From Deltaproteobacteria bacterium HGW-Deltaproteobacteria-8 (GTDB taxonomy: Bacteria > Desulfobacterota > Desulfovibrionia > Desulfovibrionales > Desulfovibrionaceae), in the NCBI GenBank assembly GCA_002840405.1, contig PHAR01000004.1, positions 62,001-126,000 on the forward strand: DNA of 64,000 bases, given 5' to 3'. The notes beneath the pieces are model-generated. The model made no database searches, was not told the DNA's origin, and saw only the letters and a list, made by a program, of their open reading frames with translations. The translations under genes were made by a program, and so were the position numbers. Each line of letters opens with the position of its first letter. Positions within the stretch are counted from its first letter, which is position 1. Shown here one piece after another: positions 53,213 to 61,986 of this stretch.

Positions 53213-54352
53213 CTAGTCGACGACCTTCCACTCACCCTTCTCGATGGTCACCATGACAAAGGCGCTCTCGTCCAGGCCGTTGTGGTTCTCCGGGGTCATG
53301 GTGTACACGCCCGCAGTTCCGGGCATGGCCTTGATCTTCTCCAGGTTGTCGCGGATGTCCTGGGGCTTGAAGGACTTGCCCATCTTGACCGCCTCGGTCA
53401 CGAGCATCAGCGCGTCGTAGGCGTGGCCGCCGAAGGTGGAGGGCGCGGTGCCGAACTTCTTGGTGTAGTCGGCCACGTACTTGGTCAAAAGCGCCTTCTG
53501 GGGGTTGCCGTCCGGCACCTGGCTCACGGCCACCAGGCGGCCCGCAGGCAGGATCAGGCCCTCGGCGCTGACGCCAGCCAGTTCGATGAACTTCTTGGAG
53601 GCCACGCCATGGCTCATGTACAGCGGGGTGGTGATGCCCAGCTGGGCGCGGTTGCGCGCCACAACGGCCGGGCCGGGGTTGGTGCCCCAGCAGATGATGG
53701 CGTCAGGCGCGGCGCCCTTGATCTTGGTCAGCTGGGCGGACATGTCCGTGTCCTTGGGGCCGAAGACCTCGTCGGCCACCAGGGCCAGGCCCTGGGCCGG
53801 GATGAGCTCCTGCAGCACGGCGCGCCCGGCCTGGCCGAAGCCGTCGGACACGGTGAGGATCGCCAGCTTAGCGTAGCCCTTCTTCTTGGCGTCCATGAGG
53901 ATCTTGCCCACGGCGTGGCGGTCCAGCTGCGGGGTATTGAAGACCCAGGGGTCCACGGGCTTGACGATCTTCTCGGCCGCGGAACAGGAGACCAGCGGGA
54001 TCTTGGCCGGGGCGAAGAACTTGGCAATGGCCAGGGTGTTGCCGGAGATGCTGGGGCCGATGACCACGGCCACCTTGTCATTCTCGATGAGCTTCTTGGC
54101 GGCCATGACACACTTGTTCACATCGGACTCGTCATCGTAGATGACGATCTGGACCTTGCGGCCCTCCACCCCGCCCTTGGCGTTCAGCTCATCCTGAAGC
54201 ATGAGCAGGGTGTTCTTCTCGGGCTCGCCCAAAAAGGACGCCGGGCCGGTGACCGAGAGCACCGCGCCGATCTTGAAGGAGTCGGACTCTTTCGAGCAGC
54301 CCAGGAAGGTGAAAAGAGCCAGGACGATTGCGGCAGCGCGCGCCATTTTCAT
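53213..54352 (-). CDS. livK: Branched-chain amino acid-binding lipoprotein LivK (second system)
   Basis: A 379-residue binding protein. The start at 54352 (MKMARAAAIVLALFTFLGCSK) has GAGG 9 nt upstream and gives a lipobox FLGC; the ORF track is 29 codons longer. Peripla_BP_6 motifs: FKIGAVLSVTGPASFLGEPEKN, VAVVIGPSISGNTLAIA, KLAILTVSDGFGQAG and AYDALMLVTEAVKMG. It is the first gene of a livK-H-M-G-F operon on the minus strand. It is unlike the livK at the left edge of the window, which has no lipobox in view, so the two systems may differ in ligand. Confidence 0.94.
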   Translation of the reverse strand: MKMARAAAIVLALFTFLGCSKESDSFKIGAVLSVTGPASFLGEPEKNTLLMLQDELNAKGGVEGRKVQIVIYDDESDVNKCVMAAKKLIENDKVAVVIGPSISGNTLAIAKFFAPAKIPLVSCSAAEKIVKPVDPWVFNTPQLDRHAVGKILMDAKKKGYAKLAILTVSDGFGQAGRAVLQELIPAQGLALVADEVFGPKDTDMSAQLTKIKGAAPDAIICWGTNPGPAVVARNRAQLGITTPLYMSHGVASKKFIELAGVSAEGLILPAGRLVAVSQVPDGNPQKALLTKYVADYTKKFGTAPSTFGGHAYDALMLVTEAVKMGKSFKPQDIRDNLEKIKAMPGTAGVYTMTPENHNGLDESAFVMVTIEKGEWKVVD

Positions 54353-54531
54353 GGGTATGCCTCGTATGCTGAGTGGTGGAAAATGAGTACTCACCCGCAA
54401 AGCGCCACATGGCTCTCCAGGGTGAGTGCTCAATTCCACACTTCCCGCAGCCTGTCAATGCGGGTGCGGGCCTGTACCGGCTGTTCCGGAACGTTTTGCG
54501 GACTCGCCTGCGCGCCCTGCCCTGCCCCGGC

Positions 54532-54909
54532 TCAGACCGCGCGTTCCACGAACTCCGCCTCGAACAGCGTGCCCCAGCGGCTCAACTGGTCCAGGATCGG
54601 CAAGACGCTTCGGCCCAGGTCCGTCAACGAATACTCGACCCTGGGCGGAATCTGGGCGTAGATCTCGCGCAGGACCATGCCGTCGGCCTCCAGCTCGCGC
54701 AACTGCTGGGTCAGCATCTTCTGCGTCACGTTGGGCATGTGCCGCTTGAGTTCGCCGAAGCGCTGGCGCTCGCCCGTGCGCAGGTGCCACAGGATGATGG
54801 GCTTCCACTTGCCGCCGATGACCTGCAAGGCCAGCTCCACGGAGCAGAAATAGTGCTTGCCCGCGCAGCAGCGCTGCGTGCATCCGGTCGTCTCCGTTGC
54901 CTTGGTCAT
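54532..54909 (-). CDS. HxlR-family transcriptional regulator
   Basis: A 125-residue winged-helix regulator. Motifs: CSVELALQVIGGKWKPIILWHL, FGELKRHMPNVTQKMLTQQLRELEADGMVLREIY and PPRVEYSLTDLGRSVLPIL, the standard HxlR fold. Several N-terminal cysteines (CTQRCCAGKHYFC) could sense oxidants, electrophiles or metals. It is divergent from the ferredoxin-nitroreductase gene, which it probably controls; HxlR proteins often regulate neighbouring flavin reductases. Confidence 0.92.
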   Translation of the reverse strand: MTKATETTGCTQRCCAGKHYFCSVELALQVIGGKWKPIILWHLRTGERQRFGELKRHMPNVTQKMLTQQLRELEADGMVLREIYAQIPPRVEYSLTDLGRSVLPILDQLSRWGTLFEAEFVERAV

Positions 54910-54982
54910 GTCACTCCCCTCAGAGGATTGCGAACCAGCCGGGACATGCCCAGGCGTTCCGCAAGCCCAATGGTTTCCTTTC

Positions 54983-55008
54983 AGGTACTACCCCACAAAA
55001 TGGTGCCT
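54983..55008. promoter_or_regulatory. Candidate HxlR operator
   Basis: AGGTAC (54983-54988) and GTGCCT (55003-55008) form an imperfect dyad (5 of 6) in the divergent spacer between hxlR and the nitroreductase, with GGTAC/GGTGC half-sites reminiscent of HxlR-family operators. Confidence 0.35.
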
Positions 55009-55087
55009 ACTTGCGCAAATGACCATACTCCACCAAAAGGCAAGAGGCAACTGACGACTCCCCCCTACGAAACCAAGGAGACCCGCA

Positions 55088-55882
55088 ATGGAACTGATCA
55101 CAGTGGACAAGGAGATGTGCAGGCGCGACGGCATCTGCATGGCCGCCTGCCCCACCGGCTGCATCAAAGCCGACGACGAGGGCTATCCGATTCCGGCCAA
55201 CGAAGCCGCCTGCATCGGCTGCGGCCACTGCGTGGCCATCTGCCCGCACGGCGCGCTGGAGAACAGCCGCGTGCCCATGGCCGGCTTCACGCCCCCTTCA
55301 CGCGAGCGCGCCGACCTCCCGGCTGTGGCCGGGCTCATGAAGTTCCGGCGGTCCGTGCGCACCTTCAAGGACCAGGCCGTGCCGCGCGAGACCCTGGCCG
55401 AGCTGCTGGACATCGCCCGGTTCGCGCCCACGGCAGTGAACACGCAACAGATCAGCTACATCGTGACCCTGGACCCGGACAAGACCAGGGGCCTGGTTGA
55501 CGGCGTGGCCGAGTGGATGCGCGCCAACATCTCCAAGAGGCCCTACTTCACCCGCTTCGTCGAGGAATGGGATCGCGGCCAGGACCGCATCCTGCGCGGC
55601 GCGCCCCATGTGGTGGTGGCCCTGGGCGACGCGAGCAACGATTGGGGCCTGACCGACGCGGCCATCGCCCTGAGTTACCTGGAGCTGGCCGCGGCCGCCC
55701 ACGGCCTGGGCGTGTGCTGGGCCGGGCTGCTGCAGCGGGCCCTGGCGAACAACCCGGAGCTGGCGGCGTCCATCGGCGTGCCTGCGGGCAAAAGCATCTG
55801 CGGCGCGCTCATGCTCGGCGTGCCCAAGTACAAGTACTCCCTGGTGCCGCCGAGGAACCCGGCCAAAGTGAGCTGGCTGTAA
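55088..55882 (+). CDS. Ferredoxin-nitroreductase fusion
   Basis: A 264-residue FMN enzyme fused to a two-cluster ferredoxin. Residues about 1-60: CRRDGICMAACPTGC and CIGCGHCVAICPHGAL, each a [4Fe-4S] motif. Residues about 75-264: nitroreductase domain, with MKFRRSVRTFKDQAVPRETLAELLDIARFAPTAVNTQ. Start at 55088 follows AAGGAG. It would reduce nitro- or quinone-like substrates with internal electron delivery. It is controlled, by context, by the divergent HxlR regulator. Confidence 0.93.
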   Translation: MELITVDKEMCRRDGICMAACPTGCIKADDEGYPIPANEAACIGCGHCVAICPHGALENSRVPMAGFTPPSRERADLPAVAGLMKFRRSVRTFKDQAVPRETLAELLDIARFAPTAVNTQQISYIVTLDPDKTRGLVDGVAEWMRANISKRPYFTRFVEEWDRGQDRILRGAPHVVVALGDASNDWGLTDAAIALSYLELAAAAHGLGVCWAGLLQRALANNPELAASIGVPAGKSICGALMLGVPKYKYSLVPPRNPAKVSWL

Positions 55883-56265
55883 CCAGAACCAGGGGCTCCG
55901 CCCCTTAAACCCCGCTCAGAGGATTTAATAAAAAGTCTGTAATATTAGGATGAAGAAGTATTATTGAGCTCACAAATTTTGCGACTATTACGCCAAGGTT
56001 CAAGGAAAGGCATTATGCAGCGCCCATGAAAAATCTCTTGCTGTTTTTGATTTGATGAGGCAAGTTAAAAAGTTAATTGACATTCGTGAACACTTTTGCT
56101 ATACGATTTTTCATATGCGCACACAAATTACCGTGAACACTCTCGTGGTCATCCATTCCAACATTAGAAGATGTTCTACTACCCGGGAAGGGTCTTCCGC
56201 GTGGCTGTGTTCTCAGCTGCCACGTGATGTTGGTTGGACGGGTACAAACACCACGAGGAATGAGC
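55883..56265. other. AT-rich gap, no gene recognised
   Basis: About 380 bp of clearly lower GC content than the preceding 55 kb. A short hairpin GGGGC-TCC-GCCCC lies just after the nitroreductase stop codon (around 55891-55904). The short ORFs listed here have no coding character. The composition change suggests the beginning of an acquired or decayed region. Confidence 0.5.
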
Positions 56266-56739
56266 ATGACCCCAGAAGAACGAGTTTTTTTCGCAGCAAA
56301 GGACGCATCGGACATCGAAGCCGTCAGGCTCCGTCTGCTTAGGCAGATTGAGTTGGCGGGGGCTGACGGAATCCAGGCGGAACACATTGGCGGGCACTGG
56401 TGGAGGCTGGCCAGCAAGCATGCTCCTGACGATGGGGTGCTCCGGTCCGGTCTGGCGGACCTCTTTACGCCGGTGTTCTTGCGTGGGGACCTCCCGCTTG
56501 GCGCGCAGGACGTCTACCCGGCCCAAGACGAAGCAGACATCCACATCCTGCTGGCCGCTTGCTCCGAAGGGTTTGACAGCTTCAGCGCGCGTATTGAACT
56601 CGCGCGCAAGCTTCGCGCAGAAGCACAGCAAGCACGCTTTGGAGCGAAGCGCCTCCCGTTTCTGCTGTTCGCCCCCAGGGTGATCCCGGCTGACGAAGCG
56701 GAGTTCATCTTTTCCATGACCGGTGACCACCAGGACTAG
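56266..56739 (+). CDS. Unknown small cytoplasmic protein
   Basis: A 157-residue protein starting at 56266, 6 nt after GAGGA; the longer start at 56224 has no such site. It is acidic, with no signal, membrane segment or cysteine motif beyond a single Cys. It reads MTPEERVFFAAKDASDIEAVRLRLL, then RRIELAGADGIQ-like helix and PVFLRGDLPLGAQDVYPAQDEADIHILLAACSEGFD. I do not recognise the family. A strong hairpin terminator follows. Confidence 0.65.
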   Translation: MTPEERVFFAAKDASDIEAVRLRLLRQIELAGADGIQAEHIGGHWWRLASKHAPDDGVLRSGLADLFTPVFLRGDLPLGAQDVYPAQDEADIHILLAACSEGFDSFSARIELARKLRAEAQQARFGAKRLPFLLFAPRVIPADEAEFIFSMTGDHQD

Positions 56740-56773
56740 CCCAAGAAGGGCCAAAGAGGATGATGTCAGTGAG

Positions 56774-56799
56774 GCGGCTCTTTTGAGCCGCTTCATTTT
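56774..56799 (+). terminator. Intrinsic terminator
   Basis: GCGGCTC-TTTT-GAGCCGC followed by TTCATTTT, 34 bp after the stop of the unknown gene. A 7-bp perfect stem with a T-rich tail. Confidence 0.75.
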
Positions 56800-57112
56800 G
56801 CATAATGAGAGCATGGAGAGAAATGATTTCCCCCTCCCTTGACCAGTTGCTCTTGTTGTATTGTTTTTTTATTTTTGATAGTTGTGTCTTGATTCTGCGG
56901 ATTGTCATCCGCCTTTCGGGACACACACGGGACACATAGGCCGTTATTAAGTTGCCTCGAGCTGGGATGAAACGGGAGAATCCATGCCTGGACATCTTTG
57001 CTCAAAGACCCTGTTGAAGCATTCTAACCTATCCTTCGAAAGGAGGCAAAAGGCCAGCAAGCCAGTTGGCGCAAGACACCGCCCCCTGCGTCCTATCAAC
57101 GGGCAAGCAACC
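56800..57112. other. Gap without recognised gene upstream of the tRNA fragment
   Basis: About 310 bp of low-GC sequence with only spurious ORFs. A short direct repeat of GGGACACA units (near 56920-56938) is present. It lacks the 5' half of the tRNA expected next to the fragment at 57114. Confidence 0.45.
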
Positions 57113-57113
57113 G

Positions 57114-57163
57114 CCTGCTTTGGGAGCAGGATGTCGCATGTTCAAATCATGTCGCCCCGACCA
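57114..57163 (+). tRNA. 3' half of tRNA-Pro (TGG), attachment-site-like fragment
   Basis: The anticodon arm (CCTGC-TTTGGGA-GCAGG, anticodon TGG at 57121-57123), a 5-nt variable region, a T arm (GCATG-TTCAAAT-CATGT) and the 3' acceptor strand CGCCCCG-A-CCA are complete. The matching 5' acceptor strand CGGGGCG and D arm are missing from the preceding 30 bp. This is a partial tRNA-Pro, the usual result of integration of a mobile element into the tRNA 3' end. It is not expected to make a functional tRNA. Confidence 0.75.
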
Positions 57164-57167
57164 TCAA

Positions 57168-57207
57168 TCAGTAAGGCCCCGAGGCTTTTGCCTCGGGGCC
57201 TTACTGA
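57168..57207 (+). terminator. Perfect 18-bp hairpin after the tRNA fragment
   Basis: TCAGTAAGGCCCCGAGGC (57168-57185), loop TTTT, and the exact complement (57190-57207). It is probably the native terminator of the tRNA-Pro gene, although a T tract is not obvious, and may form part of the attachment region. Confidence 0.65.
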
Positions 57208-57208
57208 C

Positions 57209-57236
57209 TTAGTAGCGCCATTAGTAGCGCCGTTAG
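57209..57236. repeat. 12-bp tandem repeat downstream of the hairpin
   Basis: TTAGTAGCGCCA and TTAGTAGCGCCG stand in tandem, followed by a partial TTAG. They lie directly beside the tRNA-Pro fragment and could be recombinase arm sites. Confidence 0.5.
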
Positions 57237-57537
57237 ATATTTTACACAGGGCATCGCCCGGGGTTGGGCAGCCCAACCCATGGTTCCAATGACCTTGGTT
57301 CCCTGCGATTCCTTCTCCATGATCTACCTCGCTGGCCCTCTTCACTTCCGCCGAACAAGCTTGGCTCCGCAGCTTCTGAGCTTCACCCGATTTTTGGTCC
57401 AGGCATTAGGTGAGCAGCCGGCAGTTGCCATCCTTCACACATACGTATTACCAATAGCACATCGATGTCCAACCCAGAGTCTCTACTCCTAGCTGGCCCT
57501 AAAACGGGGGACATTACAATGTTAGTCTGGGGTGCAG
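57237..57537. other. Upstream region of the STAND/SARP regulator
   Basis: About 300 bp without a supported gene. Short ORFs here have no recognisable content. No strong promoter pair was identified. Confidence 0.4.
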
Positions 57538-60500
57538 ATGAAAACAGTGATCCGCGAAGAATGCCTTAAACATTGCCAATTTCTTTTGGAATCTGAGCTG
57601 TATGTGTTGTTTGTCGAGGCCAAGGCGGGGCAAGGCAAGACGGTTTTGGCTCGGCAGTTCATTGATCGCGTCGGTTGCCCGTGGGTCTGGCATACGTGTG
57701 ATATTTCTGACGCCGACCCGGTTCATTTCCTTGAAGGCATCGTTCAGGAACTACAGCGCCAACTGCAATGCTTCTCTTCCCAAATATTCTTCCAGACCCT
57801 TTCCCAGAAGGGCCCGCCCGAGATATTGCTCCGACTTGCGCTGACGAGTCTGACAGAGACTCTCGCAATGTGCTTGGTCGCGCCAGTGCTCATAGTCCTT
57901 GACGACGCTCACTTGCTGGAATCTTCCAATGCGAGTCTTTCCTTACTTCGCGACATGGTTGATTCCATGCCTCGGGATGTTCGGTTCATAATCCTCACTA
58001 GGCGTCCGCTATCGCTTCAAGGGGAGAGGATCATCCCGAGTAAATGCAGCTTGACCATCGACAACGATCTGCTGGCTTTTAAGAAGGCAGAAATTTCTAC
58101 CCTGTTCAATGTAGTCTTAGGCATCCCTCGCTCGACTTCTGCGGTTTCCCGCCTTCATGATGCCACCGACGGCTGGGTGGCCGGCCTGCTTTTGCTACGC
58201 TTTGAATCTGAGGAAAACTCTGTGTTTTTAAGAGATCAGAACATAGAGAACTTGGATCCATACTTTTTACGGTATTGTTTCGGCGATGTGGCTGGAAATC
58301 TACGCTATGAAATCCTTCTCCTTTCACTCTTGCAAGAGATGCCGTGGGGTTTGTTGTCGGAGAACAACTCTGCGGATGCCCTGAAATGGCTTGAAACAAT
58401 GGCTGCGCAGAACCTCTTTACGCGAGTTGAAACTGTCGATGGGCAGAAGGTCATACGCTTTCACCACTTGTTCCAGGGATTTCTGCAACGCCTAGCGGAA
58501 AAGAGCTGCGCATTGGGTGACCGCCAAAGCATTCGGCGATCCGCCGGGGAATGGCGGCTAGGCGGGGGTGAGGTGGCTGCTGCTCTCACTGACTTTGCCC
58601 AGGCCGAAGATTGGAAACGGCTTGAGGAAGTTATCCGTGCTCATGGTCAGGATCTGCTTGTTCACAACCGACACAGTACCCTCCAGCGCGTGATAGATCT
58701 CATTCCGTGCGAGCTCGTCAACGCAAACGGGTGGTTCTGCTACTTCAAGGGATCGATTCAAGTTGCGCATGCCGAGGTCGGTGCAGAAGACACGTTGCGC
58801 CGGGCCATATCTATTTTTAATTGTCATGATGACGAATTGGGGGAATTACTAACTCTGGGAGCCCTTCTTTATTTCCATCTCAGCTACGATATCACCTATG
58901 GTAAAAAGCGCCGACTCGTCCATCGAGCTGGCGCTCTGTTTAATGCTCTTGCCGAATCGTTGGATCCGATGACCTCTATGCACCTCACTCAGGCACTAGC
59001 CACAACATGCCTCTATTACCTCGCGGACTACCCTACCGCAGACAAGTATCTCAAGATCGCGCAACAGATCCAGCGATCCATTGGCACACCCACCTCATAT
59101 ATGGAGCTGGCAATCGCATCACTCTTGTCACACGGAATGCGCGGCAACATTCAGGCTGCAATCAATGAAATGGATATGCTTTACCATCACGCCAATTACT
59201 CTGGAGCAAATCCTCTTTCCAAGTTTTTCATGCAGATCATTCAAGCAAATTATTTGGAGATGCAGGGGCTGGAAGACAACTACCGTGAAAGCAAGGCCCA
59301 CTTGCAAGCCCAGTTCTCAAACGAGTTGGAGCAATCCCACCTTGGACCGTTCCTGCACGTTTGGGATATGGACATGCTGATGGCGCAGGGCCGTTATGCC
59401 GGAGCCCTGAACCTAGCGGAGCGTGTTCTCGGAAATCCGGCTTATGCCGACAACTCGCACCTCGTCAGCCAATTTCTGCATTACCAGGCCTTGGCATTGG
59501 CATATCTCGGTCGTGAAGATGAGGTGCTGCCTGTGGTCCGCAAGTCCTTGCGAGTGCGAGCCAATGCGGGAGGCAGGTATTTTGTAACGCTCAACCACGC
59601 CATGCTGGGGGGAGCTCTATCTCTGGGCAAGCACACACAGACCGCCGAGCGTATACTGACAAGGGTGATCCGGGAAAGCCATGCCATAGGCGAGCACTAT
59701 GCAGGCGCGACGGCCTTGGCCTACCGGGCTGCCCTTCGTCTTCGTCTTGGGCAGGGGGCAGAAGCAAAGGCCGATACTCAGGCCATGTTCGACACCATGA
59801 GGATCTACGGGAACAGGCATTTCTTCGGTTGGACGCCGCATCTCATGAAGTCGGTCTTGGGCTTTGCTTCAGCTCAAGGCATCCACCCAGGCACTGCGCG
59901 TATGCTGGCCCAAAAGCGCCTTGGCACCTGTATCCTACCGGATTGTCAGTGCATCCCCGTACTGCGGGTTTCAACGTTTTTCGGAACAGAGTTGATCCTG
60001 GACGGGAAAGAAGAAGTGCTCTTGCCGCAAGATTTCACCCCACTGCAGGCAAAGACACTTGGTCTCCTTGCCATGGCGCCGAGTTACTCCCGGTCACTCG
60101 AACAGATCCAGCAAGAACTGTGGCCAAGTCAATCCGAAGAGTCCTGCCGGTCCAAACTTGACACCATGCTCTCCAGATTACGTAAGGTTCTGTCAGACAC
60201 CTTCGGCCCTGAGTTCACGAAAATGTATCTGGTCGTCAGGGCTGGAACCGTCTCGCTCCATCACTGCAGCAGCGATGTGGCAGACGCCATGAATGAGGCA
60301 CAAGAGGGGCTGCGGCTGTCGGCCCTCAGTCGTCACTTTCAGGCCCATTGCGCCTTTGTGCGCATGAGCGTGGTTTTAGGCGCTACGCCTGGGGGCGGCC
60401 TCTGCCGCCCAGGGCTGGTGTTGCCAACACATCTCATGCCGACCATCATGGAAGCCGCAGTACAGTGGGTTAAGATTCTGAAAATTGGCGCCCGGTTTCA

Positions 60501-60705
60501 GGATGCGCTCGTTGTGGCGCAGCACGCCTTGTCTCTGGACCCCATTAATGACCGGTTGCAGCGCATGCGCTACAATCTGCTTACGATTCTCAAGCGCCCA
60601 GCCGAGGCTGGCGCGGCACTCAGGGACTACCGCCGGTGCCTGACTGAGGAAGGCTTCAGCGAATCTGAAATCGAAGAGATTGTCGATGTGCTGTTGACCG
60701 AGTGA
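57538..60705 (+). CDS. MalT/SARP-type STAND ATPase transcriptional regulator
   Basis: A 1055-residue regulator. The ATG at 57538 has GGGG 5 nt upstream and is preferred to the GTG at 57532. An N-terminal STAND/AAA NTPase domain has Walker A AKAGQGKTVLA (about residues 29-39) and Walker B VLIVLDDAHLLE (about 118-129). A long alpha-helical TPR-like middle (about 330-780) follows. The C-terminus has an OmpR/SARP-like winged helix (about 825-885; DFTPLQAKTLGLLAMAP and SRLRKVL) and a bacterial transcriptional activator domain (to the end). This LuxR/MalT-like architecture with a SARP DNA-binding domain is mostly known from large regulators of secondary metabolism or catabolism. Lower GC than the genes to the left; no obvious target gene adjoins. 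Confidence 0.87.
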   Translation: MKTVIREECLKHCQFLLESELYVLFVEAKAGQGKTVLARQFIDRVGCPWVWHTCDISDADPVHFLEGIVQELQRQLQCFSSQIFFQTLSQKGPPEILLRLALTSLTETLAMCLVAPVLIVLDDAHLLESSNASLSLLRDMVDSMPRDVRFIILTRRPLSLQGERIIPSKCSLTIDNDLLAFKKAEISTLFNVVLGIPRSTSAVSRLHDATDGWVAGLLLLRFESEENSVFLRDQNIENLDPYFLRYCFGDVAGNLRYEILLLSLLQEMPWGLLSENNSADALKWLETMAAQNLFTRVETVDGQKVIRFHHLFQGFLQRLAEKSCALGDRQSIRRSAGEWRLGGGEVAAALTDFAQAEDWKRLEEVIRAHGQDLLVHNRHSTLQRVIDLIPCELVNANGWFCYFKGSIQVAHAEVGAEDTLRRAISIFNCHDDELGELLTLGALLYFHLSYDITYGKKRRLVHRAGALFNALAESLDPMTSMHLTQALATTCLYYLADYPTADKYLKIAQQIQRSIGTPTSYMELAIASLLSHGMRGNIQAAINEMDMLYHHANYSGANPLSKFFMQIIQANYLEMQGLEDNYRESKAHLQAQFSNELEQSHLGPFLHVWDMDMLMAQGRYAGALNLAERVLGNPAYADNSHLVSQFLHYQALALAYLGREDEVLPVVRKSLRVRANAGGRYFVTLNHAMLGGALSLGKHTQTAERILTRVIRESHAIGEHYAGATALAYRAALRLRLGQGAEAKADTQAMFDTMRIYGNRHFFGWTPHLMKSVLGFASAQGIHPGTARMLAQKRLGTCILPDCQCIPVLRVSTFFGTELILDGKEEVLLPQDFTPLQAKTLGLLAMAPSYSRSLEQIQQELWPSQSEESCRSKLDTMLSRLRKVLSDTFGPEFTKMYLVVRAGTVSLHHCSSDVADAMNEAQEGLRLSALSRHFQAHCAFVRMSVVLGATPGGGLCRPGLVLPTHLMPTIMEAAVQWVKILKIGARFQDALVVAQHALSLDPINDRLQRMRYNLLTILKRPAEAGAALRDYRRCLTEEGFSESEIEEIVDVLLTE

Positions 60706-60998
60706 GTGTCCAGGGGACCGGGGTCGCCCAGAAACACAAAGGCTCCCCAGATGACCTGCCCCCAAAAGTTGTACGACCTCTTGTGTTAGTTAGTCCATGC
60801 TCCACGAACGTGGTGTAAATTCTGACGTTGCCCAGGGGGAGAGGGATATCCATCTCCCCCTGGGCGAATCGGCGAAGGTGGTCATTGGGCACGAGTGCTT
60901 AAAGGTCCACTCCGCCACCCCTGGGGTAACTCCAGTTCGCATATCCCTCCTCCACCAGGGACTGTAGTGCCAAAAGAATATTCGCTTTGCTCACGTGA
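60706..60998 (-). pseudogene. Possible disrupted small ORF
   Basis: On the minus strand, a frame starting with GTG at 60994 just after the beta-barrel stop reads MSKANILLALQSLVEEGYA and continues to about 60706 with one in-frame TAA (60899-60901); after it comes AQGEMDIPLPLGNVRIYTT. It may be a gene broken by a nonsense mutation or simply a chance open frame. No family was recognised. Confidence 0.25.
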
Positions 60999-61739
60999 TT
61001 AAAACGCAACGTAGAGCTTTGCACCAACAATATTTGTATCCACTAATTGATTGCTCTTCGAATAGGAATTGCTGTAGCGATATTGTCGCATATAGTAAGG
61101 CTTCACACCGATTGAGTATCCGTCTAGATTATACTCATAGAACATGGCGACTGAAAAGTTATAATCTCCACTAAACTGTGAGTTGTGCCCCTCATGTTCC
61201 TCACCAGTCACATTAATGTCTCTGTAAAATGCATAATCATACCGGATGTCAATCCCATAGCTATCATCTTTCGTCGTGAGCTTTATAAGTACACCCAATG
61301 GGACGTAGTAATCCGTCTCATTTTCTGTGACTGTAGGCAGGTACTCTGCATGGTAATTGTTGACCCCAAAACCAGAGTAAGGGGTAATCATAATACCTGA
61401 GGAGACATCAAACGGCCTCCCAAGATGAAGGCTAATGTCCGTTAGGTATACGCTATGCCTTCTGTGGCCATCCGATTCTTTTAGGTCGCCTATAGCCAAG
61501 TCGACGCCCCCTCTCAACCAAATCTTATTATCAAAAGCTTTTGAATAAGAAGCAATGATACCGGGAAGAACTCCGTAGTCTCCCCCGGACACTGGCGTGC
61601 CGTTATTTTTTAACACCTTACGGTCCAAATATTGAGAGCCGGCCCCTAACTCAATGCGACCACCCTCAGCAGAGGCCAGCGTCGGGGATATGGCCAGACT
61701 CAGGACAATAAGGATAAAAGCGCATCGTTTTTTCAACAT
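60999..61739 (-). CDS. Exported predicted outer-membrane beta-barrel
   Basis: A 246-residue protein. Start at 61739 has GAGGGG 7 nt upstream; the ORF track is 15 codons longer. The signal peptide is MLKKRCAFILIVLSLAISPTLASA. The rest alternates hydrophobic and polar residues in amphipathic strands and ends in Phe (LYVAF), as outer-membrane barrels do. Tyr/Asp/Ser-rich loops (YSNSYSKSNQ) are consistent with a surface protein. No specific family was recognised. It lies in the low-GC segment. Confidence 0.7.
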   Translation of the reverse strand: MLKKRCAFILIVLSLAISPTLASAEGGRIELGAGSQYLDRKVLKNNGTPVSGGDYGVLPGIIASYSKAFDNKIWLRGGVDLAIGDLKESDGHRRHSVYLTDISLHLGRPFDVSSGIMITPYSGFGVNNYHAEYLPTVTENETDYYVPLGVLIKLTTKDDSYGIDIRYDYAFYRDINVTGEEHEGHNSQFSGDYNFSVAMFYEYNLDGYSIGVKPYYMRQYRYSNSYSKSNQLVDTNIVGAKLYVAF

Positions 61740-61840
61740 TTCAGAACCCCTCAGATTGCGAGTTGGTAGCAGGGTAGTCGCCAAATAGATTTCAGTACGA
61801 AACCCCTAGCAAACACATCTTACATTTTCCTTACGAGGCA

Positions 61841-61965
61841 GGGGGCATCTTCCCTAACGAAGCGTCCATCATCCGGCGCATCGGGAGGAGGTGCTGTTGG
61901 AGCAGAACGACGAGTGGCAGATCCAGCACCGCTACATGCGGTTAGAGGCCATGGCTGGATTAACA
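61841..61965 (+). pseudogene. C-terminal relic of an IS256-family (mutator) transposase
   Basis: One frame reads GIFPNEASIIRRIG and a second, after a frameshift near 61886, reads LLEQNDEWQIQHRYMRLEAMAGL. Together these match the C-terminal tail of IS256-type transposases. No N-terminal part or catalytic DDE residues remain in the window. The ORF-track entry 61891-62796 begins inside this relic and is not a gene. Confidence 0.72.
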
Positions 61966-61986
61966 CTCTTTGTTGATTGCACCAAC

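Noticed and set aside
57114-57163. Intact tRNA-Pro gene
   Set aside because: The 5' acceptor strand and D arm are absent from the preceding sequence, so only a 3' fragment can be supported.
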